From contig NC_079913.1 in assembly GCF_024868665.1 (NCBI RefSeq), forward strand, positions 15,332,147 to 15,396,146: a DNA stretch of 64,000 nt. Direction: 5' to 3'. The translations under genes and the position numbers were made by a program. Every line of letters starts with the position of its first letter. Position 1 is the stretch's first letter. Of this stretch, positions 33,896-43,812 are shown piece by piece. The notes under the pieces are model-generated. The model did not search any database. It saw only the letters and a program-made list of their open reading frames with translations, and was not told the DNA's origin. This DNA comes from Triplophysa rosa (taxonomy: Eukaryota > Chordata > Actinopteri > Cypriniformes > Nemacheilidae).

Positions 33896-34307
33896 CTGAG
33901 GACCCTACAGCGATGTGTTTGCTTATATAGCCATAAGCCCCGCCCCTTTTGGTGGGCGCCATCGCCATAGGTCCGTGCAGCTTCGCTGCCATTGGCTCAA
34001 AGTTTTACTTTGCACGCACCAATGGCCGTGCAGTATTCACTGCGTTATTGTAAAGCTTCAGTCATCGGAGAAAAAGGAGTTTTCCCCATAGCGTCCTGCT
34101 ACGCAGTACTCGTTCCCGTATCTCAGGCAACCGAGGTTACGTTAGTAACAGAGTACGTTTGTTCGTCTGTTCAGATGTCTGTTAATTTATCAGAGATGTA
34201 GAACACCACACTGCAACTTTTCGGTACTGCACCAGGCACAGTCATCGTGATCATTAGAAAGAGCTAAGACCAAGCGCCTAACAAGGTCTACACACGTTCG
34301 TTCGAAT
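33896..34307 (-). repeat. DIRS copy 2, right inverted arm
   Basis: It is the complement of 30326-30737. The part beyond about 34157 is outside the DIRS tip and yet still pairs with the left side. Confidence 0.85.
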
Positions 34308-36451
34308 AAACAGATATGACGTTTTTGTGGGCGTCCCCAGTAATGCAGACGCTCATCCGCACCCACTGATTAACATGTAATTTGCATGACTTTGAAAATG
34401 AAAATGAATACGAAAAAGAAAACGAAAATGAAAGAAAAGAGAAAATAAAATGAAAATCAAACTTTACTATTTAATTTCAATTGTGTCAGTATTATTGCAT
34501 GAGAATTTATGAAAACCTTTGTAAAAATGAGTTTGCAATTTCTTTTTCACATTGCCTTTTCATTTTCATATTGGCCGTCTTGCCTCGAGATTTTAGTGAA
34601 AATGAAATGTCAAATCACCAATTGCATTTTCTTTTTCAATTTGACAGGGACAACGCATTGTCAGTGTAAAAATTAAAATAATTACATTTTATTTTTCATT
34701 TTGGCACATATTGTGCACACTGTTGTGTATAATGAAATTGTTAATCTGGTTTTCATTTTCAACGTTTAATTTATTTATTTAAATTTAGCAGGATTTACCT
34801 TCCATAGTATTATGGTATGGTTCAACAAAAACAATTTACCTGAGTCTGATATGAAATGGCTAGCAAAGTCAACACAGCAGCCAGTGCAATGTCTTGTTCC
34901 TGTCTCTCAGGGAACCATGGTTACTCTCTTTCGAAAGTGGTCTCTTGACATTGTGTCACTTCCACATAGCAAAGCCCCAAGATGACCTGATACAAAAACT
35001 CTGCAACAGTATCCAATAAAAACACTCACTGGAGAATTTGCATACCACCACAGTTCACAAGAACTCTATCGCTACTCTGAGCAAGGTAGCAGATAAGCAC
35101 AGCAGAATAAAACAGCCACAAACATCATGTGCGGTGAGGCGAGCAGAACAGTAATGAGTCCCATATTGTAACGTTTTCCCCACTCTTTGTTTGGATTTTT
35201 CATATGCTGGGATGCCAGACAGGATTTCTGTCAGTAGTTTACGTTTCAAGTTAAGAAAACATACAAAGGTCTCGTGTAGTCTGATTTGTCTTACACAGAA
35301 CATAATGAGATAATGATTTATACACCAGCAATCAATGCAATAATACCAATAATAATAACTCTTAAATAGGAAATGCAACCCATTCAAAACAATAGGACAC
35401 ATAGAATTTCATTCAAATGTTCAGTTAGAGAGAATAAAAAAATCAGTTTCAATATTGTCCAGCCACAAAATAGGCTACAAAATAAAAAATAGTCCAGTTC
35501 ACAAGGCAATCTGTAATCCAAGCAGTAAACATGCCACAACATATGTCAATAGTTCAAGAAATCAAAATATTAGGAGAGAAAAATAAATCCCCCATCAAAG
35601 ATAATAGTCAACAGCCAAGTCAAACAGGCATCCACAGCAGGCTGAATTGTACTCACGACTCCTTTATAATAGTCTGGTACACGTTTTCCTGGACTTTTCA
35701 GGCGTTGGTATATACAAGGCTGGAGGCTCGTACTCTGTTTATCCAGTTCAGGTTTTGGAACTATACGCTCGCACTGCTTTCCCTGCAGCGTCTAAACGAC
35801 GGTCTGCATAATGTCTCGGTTACTTTCCTTTGCGTCATCCTGGAAGAGCGATCAAACAATAAGCACTTTTTTGCTGCAAATAAAACAATGAATCGTCAGG
35901 GGAGTCTTCAAGAGGAGCTCCACGAGATATACTTAGTGCCTCTAGGCTGCCGCTGCCATCTTTTTGTGAGTCATGTACGTCAGACAGATAAAGGTAAAAA
36001 AGGGGCTGGACTAAAAACATCGCCATCTTAATTCAGACATTATAAAAATGACTGTAGATACAAACAATAATGATATTTTTGATATTTGAAAATAATGATC
36101 AGATGGATTTTACATAGGAATGATGAGTGATAAATCCACGACAGATGAACAATTCGTTGCAATTTATTTATTTTTGACAACTTCACAATGTACTAAGTGC
36201 CAGCATGAAGCCTTTGCTACAGACTAACACAGGACTGTAGCAACCCAGCCCAAGACAGGACTGTAGCACAAATGAAAACGGACGCTGCTAACTTCGCAAA
36301 GCCGTTCTCACTCTGGACGGCAAGACCGTGTTTGTCTCTCGTGAATCTCCACTCCCAGAAACGGTGCTCTCTGCCACCACTGTTAACGGAGCCACACCGC
36401 TGCAGCGAGTTGATCTGCAATGAAACAGCAACGTGGTGGTTGATCACATTA
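34308..36451. other. No gene recognised; A-rich tract and an unassigned 166-codon frame
   Basis: 34390-34460 is an A/G-rich simple tract (GAAAATG repeats). An open frame at 35531-36031 (plus, 166 codons) has no recognised domain and no clear splice sites, so I do not call it a gene. 36250-36450 is CpG-containing, without a motif. Confidence 0.35.
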
Positions 36452-36459
36452 CTGTAGTG

Positions 36460-38225
36460 CAGGGCTTNCTAGAGTGCCGACCTAATTTCTCAATGGTGCG
36501 ACTAAAAAAAATCTGAGGTCGCACCGTGCGACCAGCCGTTCGAGGGAAAAAAAGTCTCTGCGAAAGTCTCCCTGTGGTTCAACAACAGACACATTAGGCC
36601 CATATCGTGGTCTAAACCAATCAGAGATAGTGAAGGGCGGACCCCCCTCTGATTGGCCGTGGTCCAGATATTCCTGTACTGTGTGTACGTGTGAAAATGC
36701 TGTGCTGCAGTCGACAGAGAGGTGAGTAGCCTATAGGCCCGTCAGATAAACAGAGTGGATGTAGCCGCGGATGATGAGAGAAGATGAAAAGAACGATTGA
36801 CAACTTTTTCGTTAAGAATGTTAAGTTAAGGCCTGATCCGTCCGAAAATCATAAATAATGCTCCGACACGCTAGACTGCGACTAAATGGTCTCATTTTGC
36901 GACTGTTTTTCCTGCCTGTTTTTCTTAATGGTCGCACCGGTGCAACTGTCAAACTGATCAATATATAATTTTTGCGTATTATAAATTTAATGCGCAGAAA
37001 TGTTATATTGCGCAAGCGGCGCATTCAGTCACTCATTTTCGTCTCCCCTCCTTCAACCATTCACTTATCTATCAGTGGCCCCGCCCCCAAAGACGTAATT
37101 CGCGGGTTACGGGTAAGAGGCGAAGGACCGAAAGAGCAGACGAGTGAAGCGCTCAATCTCGCAACTTAAATAAATATGCAGAATACAAGAATTTCCCCTG
37201 CTAAGGTACAAAACAGCAAAGATAACGAAATGTGTTGCAAGTATTGTATGCATGTGAAGCTAATGCAGGAAACACGTGTTTAAACTTTAAGCACTGAACT
37301 ATTGTATAAAGATCTCTAACAATACTGCAAAGCATACAAAACGTTATACATCACGCTAAATACTATTTATTTGTAAGTCGCTATTGATAGAAGCCAAACG
37401 TGTATCAATGCAGCTTTCATGAAGAATAATCACTAAAAGCCTTCAGGTCTCGCGGGTTGTTTGAGATATGCGCGCGCCCAGAGAGTCAGAGCACAAAATA
37501 CTAAACGGAGTTCTCTTTCACGCTTCTTACTCTGAAACGGACATATTAACACAAAATAACTAAAAATTCCCATATTAACAAGAAACCTTGAAAGGTATCA
37601 GTTTTTCATTGAACAAACAGTCAGTAATGCAGCTTAAGCAGAGTATAAATCTGTTCTATAATGTTCATCAAACAACAACGGACGGGCCCAAAAACACTCA
37701 CTGATATTAAAGGAATTGTGTTCTCTTATAGGAGTCGTTCACAACAAATAAAGGAAGAAAGTAGCTTTAAGAAAGATGTGCTTTAAATATGGTAAAGTGT
37801 TGAAAGAGAGTTTACATATACAATAAAAATAATTCAATCATAAACAATGATTTGTATTAATTTCTAATTGATTTATTAATGTATTAAACACATTTTAATG
37901 AAGTTTTAGTGATTCTTTTTTCTTACCTCACCCCAGACTCTGGTTGCTATCAAATTAAGGGCTGGTGCCACCAACTGAATAACTTGGTAGCACCAGTGCC
38001 ACCTCTCTCAAGTGTTAGTCTAGAGCCCTGCTTTCTTGTAGAATTGTGCTTCAAATAAAGAACTTTATGTTGACCAGATTGTTAGTTAATCATTTACAAG
38101 TCAATATTGCCTATATGGACAGCGATTTTAAAAAGAAAGTGCACCTAACTTTTGTGCTGGTGCACCTAAGAAAAAAAGTTAGGCGCACCAGTGCAACCAG
38201 TGCAAAAAGTTAGTCTAGAGCCCTG
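36460..38225. mobile_element. hAT element (CAGGGCTYNCTAGA ends), non-autonomous
   Basis: It begins CAGGGCTT (36460) and ends TAGTCTAGAGCCCTG (38225), short inverted ends, with the perfect 8-bp duplication CTGTAGTG (36452-36459 and 38226-38233). Near both ends are GGTCGCACC/GGTGCACC-type motifs. A second internal terminus, TTAGTCTAGAGCCCTG, ends near 38030. No transposase domain was found in the interior, which includes CpG-rich sequence around 37070-37150. One base is unknown (36468). Confidence 0.85.
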
Positions 38226-38233
38226 CTGTAGTG

Positions 38234-39187
38234 GGCTAACCTACGCAATATTCAATACGGGAGTATGATATGGAGCAACCTTCCGATCTCTCTTGTGAAC
38301 CCAAAACGGAAGTGACTTAAACTGCAATTCATCGACTGGCTGCTAGAGGCTGGCTCCAAAAGAGAGTAAAATCTCATTGAACCCCATGCTAAAATGCCCA
38401 ACTTTACAGCAGAAAAAAACATGTTTACAGCCTGGTACAAAAAAATATTTTGGTCTGTATAGGTAATTTTGCCCTTCATGGCAACTGTGAGGGTTACAGT
38501 CATGGGACACTACGTTCATTATTTTATTACAATTCTATGTTGAAAACATAATCAATGTGTAAAGTATAGCCTAACGAATCAAACATAGGCCTATTTATGA
38601 ACTAAACAAAAAAAAAATGTTTCCCATGAAATGCAGATTAATCAAAGCGTGGAACACTTCACAATTGGCCCGAAAACTCCATAGCCTATATTAGCCTTAC
38701 AACTTCTGTAACTATACATAAACTCAGATAGCACCCGGCTCCACATACAAAAGTAAAGTTGTGCATGCCGCTGCGTTCCAAAGTTCAAGTTTGGTGAACT
38801 CTGACCTGTGAATTCGCATCACGTGAAGATGTGCGACCACACGGATTCGTCACGGCGTGACCTTTCTCTCCTCAGGGCGTGACCCTCCATTCTTGCACTA
38901 GTTTCCTTATATCCTGCTCCCCACCCATATTCGCAGCTGCATACGACAAATATTTGCGTGCTCAAACTGCAATGTGACCGGGGCTGTTTACTCTACAACT
39001 TCATTAATTAAAACACATCGTTAGCCACTTTCTCATATCTTTTAAAATTTTATTGAGAATAATGGCTTGATTGATCTGATATGTGATGGGGGAAAAAAGT
39101 CGGAATGCACAAGATTCGAATCTGCGCAATTCTAGAGTTAGTTCGACATAGCAGATTTTAATACAGCTTCTGTGTACCTTATTACTA
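38234..39187. other. No gene recognised
   Basis: Unrecognised single-copy-looking DNA. The 83-codon minus-strand frame at 38252-38503 has no known motif. Confidence 0.3.
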
Positions 39188-39545
39188 TGTAACAAAGTTC
39201 GACAATGGAAGGAAGGAGACAGGGTCGGCGTAGCTGGTAAGAGGTTTTATTTGAAAATAAAACACAAAAACGCAAAGCAAAAGGAAATAATATGTAAATT
39301 GGCCTCCTGGCACAATCTCTCTTCGTCAGCCTCGGTCTGTCTCTCTCTCAGCTCTCTCGTCTCGCTCTCTCTGTCTCGTGCTCTCTCTCTCTCTCTTTGT
39401 CCTCCGATTGTGTTGGCTTTTATTCTCCTCTCGCCAATCACTGAAACGAGAGACAGGTGTTTATAATCATCCCTTGCCGTACTTTTTCCCGCCGATCTCC
39501 CATCCCTTTCTCCCCAGACCTCCTGGACCACGCCCCCCTGCCACA
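39188..39545 (-). repeat. Gypsy A 3' LTR
   Basis: Plus-strand start is TGTAACAAAG, end is CCCCTGCCACA. It includes ATGGAAGGAAGGAG, a CT microsatellite (39330-39400) and, read on the minus strand, GAATAAAAGCC as a TATA-like box. The polypurine tract lies next to it at 39546-39560 (minus: GGGCGGTGGGGGTA). Confidence 0.8.
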
Positions 39546-39590
39546 TACCCCCACCGCCCGACTCAGGCCGGGGCCCCTCCGGCCTGCAGC

Positions 39591-40440
39591 CCCCCCCTCC
39601 TGGAGAGGAAGTCGGCTACCACCATCTGGGTCCCCGGTCTGTGGACCACCTGAAACTTGAATGGTTGTAAGCCAGATACCAACGGGTGATCCGCGCGTTG
39701 GTATCCTTCATGCGGTGGAGCCATTGGAGGGGAGCATGGTCTGAACAGAGTGTAAATTCCTTGCCCAGGAGATAATAGCGGAGGGTGAGGACGCCCACCT
39801 GATGGCCAAACATTCCTTCTCAATGGTGCTGTACATAGTCTCTCTCCTTGAGAGCTTACGACTAATGTACAGCACCGGCCGTTCCTCACCCTCTATCTCC
39901 TGGGAGAGGACCGCCCCCAGGCCCCTGTCCGATGCGTCGGTCTGTAAAAGAAAGGAAGATCAAAATTAGGAGCGTGCAATAGCGGGCCACCACACAGAGC
40001 AGCCTTTACCTGGGTGAAAGCCTGCTGGCACGGCTCCGACCACTGGACGGAATCTGGTGCCTCCTTTTTAGTGAGGTCAGTCAGCGGGCTGGTGAGGGTC
40101 GAATAGTCAGGTAAAACTCCTGTAATATCCCGCCAGCCCCAGAACTGCCTCACCTCCTTTTTGGTCTCGGGCTCGGGGAGGCTGCAATTGCGCCGTCTTA
40201 TCAATTTGGGGAGCACCTGCCCGTGACCCAAGTGGAAGCCCAGATACCTTACCTCCACTCGCCCAATTGCACACTTCTTCGGGTTAGCCGTGAGCCCGCT
40301 CCCCTCAGCGACCTCAAGACCGCACCTAGTGCTGCATATGCCGCTGCCAATCGTTACTTAGATAATGATATCATCCAAGTAAGCAGCGGCATATGCCCAT
40401 GTGGACTAAAATGCGGTCCATGAGCCGCTGAAAGGTCGCT
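39591..40440 (-). pseudogene. Second, degraded copy of the Gypsy A RT-RNase H segment
   Basis: This stretch repeats 40441-41305 in tandem, from the RT active-site region (complement of ATGATATCATCCAAGTA) to the end of RNase H. From TGGAGAGGAA to the shared end GAAAGGTCGCT it is 840 bp against 854 bp in the other copy. Most differences are single missing bases, which break the frame many times. It carries the proper 3' end of the element (polypurine tract and LTR). It is either a true tandem duplication or an assembly artefact. Confidence 0.8.
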
Positions 40441-43400
40441 CCCCCCCCTCCTGGAGAGGAAGTCGGCTACCACCATCTGGGTCCCCGGTCTGTGGACCAC
40501 CTGAAACTTGAATGGTTGTAAAGCCAGATACCAACGGGTGATCCGCGCGTTGGTATCCTTCATGCGGTGGAGCCATTGGAGGGGAGCATGGTCTGAACAG
40601 AGTGTAAATTCCTTGCCCAGGAGATAATAGCGGAGGGTGAGGACTGCCCACCTGATGGCCAAACATTCCTTCTCAATGGTGCTGTACATAGTCTCTCTCC
40701 TTGAGAGCTTACGACTAATGTACAGCACCGGCCGTTCCTCACCCTCTATCTCCTGGGAGAGGACTGCCCCCAGGCCTCTGTCCGATGCGTCGGTCTGTAA
40801 AAGAAAAGGAAGATCAAAATTAGGAGCGTGCAATAGCGGGCCACCACACAGAGCAGCCTTTACCTGGGTGAAAGCCTGCTGGCACGGCTCCGACCACTGG
40901 ACGGAATCTGGTGCCTCCTTTTTAGTGAGGTCAGTCAGCGGGCTGGTGAGGGTCGAATAGTCAGGTATAAATCTCCTGTAATATCCCGCCAGCCCCAGGA
41001 ACTGCCTCACCTCCTTTTTGGTCTCGGGTCTCGGGGAGGCTGCAATTGCTGCCGTCTTATCAATTTGGGGAAGCACCTGCCCGTGACCCAAGTGGAAGCC
41101 CAGATACCTTACCTCCACTCGCCCAATTGCACACTTCTTCGGGTTAGCCGTGAGCCCCGCTCCTCTCAGCGACCTCAAGACCGCACCTAGGTGCTGCATA
41201 TGCCGCTGCCAATCGTTACTGTAGATAATGATATCATCCAAGTACGCAGCGGCATATGCCCCATGTGGACGTAAAATGCGGTCCATGAGCCGCTGAAAGG
41301 TCGCTGGGGCTCCGAATAAGCCGAATGGAAGGGTGACAAACTGGTGTAATCCAAACGACGTAGTGAAAGCTGTTTTTTCCTTGGATAAAGGAGATAAGGG
41401 GATCTGCCAATATCCTTTTGTCAAATCCAATGTCGAATAAAAACGAGCCGCACCTAGCCGATCAAGCAATTCGTCAATCCGCGGCATTGGATATGCGTCG
41501 AACTTCGACACAGCATTCACCCTGCGGTAGTCCACACAGAACCGAATGGAGCCGTCGGTTTTAGGAACTAAAACTATCGGGCTAGCCCAGTCGCTATTGG
41601 ACTCCTCTATTACTCCCATATCTAGCATGGCGCCCAATTCCTCCTGAACCACTTTTTTCTTGTGTTCAGGCAACCGATATGGCCGGCTAAGTATTACGAT
41701 CCCCGGTGTGGTCTCAATATGGTGCTCTAAGAGTGAAGTACGACCCGGCAGAGGAGAGAACACATCGGCAAAACGAGCCTGCAACTGGGCCACATCAGTG
41801 ATCTGGGTAGGGGAGAGGTGATCCCCTGCCGCGGCCAGTGTGCTAGATGGGTTTTTACCTCCCACCTCTGGCCCGAGATCATCCTCCCTTCCAACCACCG
41901 TTGCCAGCATCACTGCATCCGCTTCATTCCATTTTTTCAGGAGATTGAGGTGGTATAACTGGTGTGTATCGCCTCTGTCAGGTCTCACCACCTCATAATT
42001 GAGATCCCCCACTCGCCTTGTGACCACAAAGGGTCCTTGCCACTTAGCGAGTAACTTTGAGCTAGATGTGGGTAGTAATACGAGGACTTTCTCTCCCGGT
42101 GTAAATTGACGTAGTCTGGTACCCCTATTATATTGCCGGCTTTGTCTGTCCTGGGCCTGTAACAAATTCTCCATAGAGAGCCGCCCCAACGTGTGGAGTT
42201 TTGTTCTCAGGTCCATGACATACTGAATTTCGTTTTTACTAGCGGTAGGCCCGTCCTCCCAAGTTTCCCTTAGGACGTCTAACACCCCACGGGGCTGACG
42301 TCCATAGAGTAGCTCGAAGGGGGAAAACCCCGTGGAGGCTTGAGGGACATCGCGCACCGCAAATAACAGGGGTTCCAGCCATTTATCCCAATTTTTGGCG
42401 TCCTCGTGAACGAACTTCCGGATCATGGTTTTTAAAGTACGGTTAAAGCGTTCGACCAGGCCGTCCGTTTGTGGGTGATAGACGCTGGTACGAATCGTTT
42501 TCACCCCCAATAACCCGTATAGCTCGCGGAGTGTTCGTGACATGAACGTTGTGCCTTGATCCGTGAGAACCTCTTTTGGGATTCCCACGCGGGAGATTAA
42601 CGAGAACAGCGCGTCCGCCACGCTTTTAGCGGAAATATTGCGGAGCGCCACTGCCTCGGGGTATCGGGTTGCATAGTCCACAATAACTAATGCAAAGCGG
42701 TGCCCTCGTGCCGATCGTTCTAACGGCCCGACCAGGTCCATACCAATTCGTTCGAAGGGGACCTGTATCCGCGGGAGCGGGCACAATGGTGCTCTTGGGG
42801 TGGCCGGTGGGTTTACCAACTGACATTCACGACAAGTGGCGCACCATCTGCGCACATTCTCGTGGATGCCCGGCCAAAAAAAACGGGTCGTTAGGCGATT
42901 TAGTGTTGCGCTCTGTCCTAAGTGTCCTGCCATAGGATTAGAATGAGCTGCCTGGAAAAGCATTTCCCTGCGGCTCTTCGGGATGACCAATTGTGTTGTA
43001 TCCTCCTTTGATTGAGTGTCTTGGGTCACTCGATACAACCTGTCTTTGATGATGGCAAAATAGGGATAGGTGAGTGGTCGCGCCGGGTGGAGCGGCTGTC
43101 CGTCTATCATCCGGACCTGATCGAAGGCATTTTTGAGCGACTCATCTCGAGACTGATCCAGGGGAAAATCATCACACGATGAGAGATTCTTCCTCTCAAT
43201 TGCGCTCAGTTCCCCTGAACCCGTCGTCGATGGTTCTGGCTCAGCCTCTCCAAGCTGCGCCACCGCCCCCTTCCCCTCGCCTTTTCCCCAAGAGACACCC
43301 ACGCATAAATGTCCCAACAAAATACTAAAATCCGGCCAATTTGTCCCCAGAATTAGTGGGTGTCGGAGGTGCGAATTAACGGCTACCTCCACCGTATGTT

Positions 43401-43812
43401 TCTTTCCCCTAAATTGGATCGACAGCGACACTAAGGGGTAACTCACCACCTCCCCGTGCACACACCTTACCTTAACCTTGCGGCTCGTATCCAATGCCGT
43501 GGATTGAATCACGCCTGGGTGGATCGAGGTTTGGTTACAGCCTGAATCCACCAAGGCCTGATAAATACCCCCCTCTATACTCACAGGTATTTGGTATAGG
43601 CCAGCTTGATCGAGGGCAGCCTGCGGCGCATCGGGGATCCGGATCACCGCACCCACCTCCATAACCGGACACATCTTGATGAGGTGCCCCGGATCCCCGC
43701 ACCGCCAACAGACCGGCCCAGGCCTACCCGCCACCCCAGTGGTAGGAAGCCGGCCAAGGGATTGGCGAGAGGAGAAAGGAGAGGAAGGTGTCGGATGTCC
43801 GGGAGCTGGCAT
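40354..43812 (-). CDS. pol: Gypsy A pol polyprotein: zinc knuckle, protease, integrase, RT, RNase H
   Basis: The open frame has 1152 codons from the first ATG, and the frame itself is open from 43917. Domains in order: CCHC knuckle (CWRCGDPGHLIKMC, near residue 37); aspartic protease (YQALVDSGCNQTS); integrase HHCC (HSNPMAGHL...CATCRECQ) and catalytic D-D-E (GMDLVGPL, LTDQGTTFMS, TDGLVERFNRT); GPY/F module (KWQGPFVVTRRVGD); reverse transcriptase (YWQIPLSP, AAYLDDIIIYS); RNase H ([24 protein letters not shown]). Integrase comes before RT. All catalytic motifs look intact. The last 20-odd residues after FLSRRGG read into the duplicated segment, so the natural C-terminus is replaced. It is expressed after gag, probably by a -1 shift. 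Confidence 0.9.
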   Translation of the reverse strand: MPAPGHPTPSSPFSSRQSLGRLPTTGVAGRPGPVCWRCGDPGHLIKMCPVMEVGAVIRIPDAPQAALDQAGLYQIPVSIEGGIYQALVDSGCNQTSIHPGVIQSTALDTSRKVKVRCVHGEVVSYPLVSLSIQFRGKKHTVEVAVNSHLRHPLILGTNWPDFSILLGHLCVGVSWGKGEGKGAVAQLGEAEPEPSTTGSGELSAIERKNLSSCDDFPLDQSRDESLKNAFDQVRMIDGQPLHPARPLTYPYFAIIKDRLYRVTQDTQSKEDTTQLVIPKSRREMLFQAAHSNPMAGHLGQSATLNRLTTRFFWPGIHENVRRWCATCRECQLVNPPATPRAPLCPLPRIQVPFERIGMDLVGPLERSARGHRFALVIVDYATRYPEAVALRNISAKSVADALFSLISRVGIPKEVLTDQGTTFMSRTLRELYGLLGVKTIRTSVYHPQTDGLVERFNRTLKTMIRKFVHEDAKNWDKWLEPLLFAVRDVPQASTGFSPFELLYGRQPRGVLDVLRETWEDGPTASKNEIQYVMDLRTKLHTLGRLSMENLLQAQDRQSRQYNRGTRLRQFTPGEKVLVLLPTSSSKLLAKWQGPFVVTRRVGDLNYEVVRPDRGDTHQLYHLNLLKKWNEADAVMLATVVGREDDLGPEVGGKNPSSTLAAAGDHLSPTQITDVAQLQARFADVFSPLPGRTSLLEHHIETTPGIVILSRPYRLPEHKKKVVQEELGAMLDMGVIEESNSDWASPIVLVPKTDGSIRFCVDYRRVNAVSKFDAYPMPRIDELLDRLGAARFYSTLDLTKGYWQIPLSPLSKEKTAFTTSFGLHQFVTLPFGLFGAPATFQRLMDRILRPHGAYAAAYLDDIIIYSNDWQRHMQHLGAVLRSLRGAGLTANPKKCAIGRVEVRYLGFHLGHGQVLPQIDKTAAIAASPRPETKKEVRQFLGLAGYYRRFIPDYSTLTSPLTDLTKKEAPDSVQWSEPCQQAFTQVKAALCGGPLLHAPNFDLPFLLQTDASDRGLGAVLSQEIEGEERPVLYISRKLSRRETMYSTIEKECLAIRWAVLTLRYYLLGKEFTLCSDHAPLQWLHRMKDTNARITRWYLALQPFKFQVVHRPGTQMVVADFLSRRGGSDLSAAHGPHFSPHGHMPLLTWMISLSK

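Larger units (their letters stand above)
30326..34307 (+). mobile_element. DIRS-type retrotransposon, copy 2, inside 412-bp inverted arms
   Basis: Inside are gag-like, truncated RT and YR remnants and an internal complementary region (33769-33842), as in copy 1. Both outer ends are the same: 30326-30737 and 33896-34307 are equal-length (412 bp) inverted copies that look identical wherever I compared them. About 150 bp of each arm lies outside the expected DIRS tip (ACGTACTCTGTTACTAACG), in sequence that copy 1 does not carry. The left-type tip predicted by the internal region (complement of GTGAAGTATCGATAGGGAAC) is absent. RT active site and RNase H are deleted, so the element is non-autonomous. 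Confidence 0.85.

Noticed and set aside
35531..36031. 166-codon open frame as a gene
   Set aside because: No recognised domain, no convincing splice sites, and composition like the surrounding non-coding DNA.
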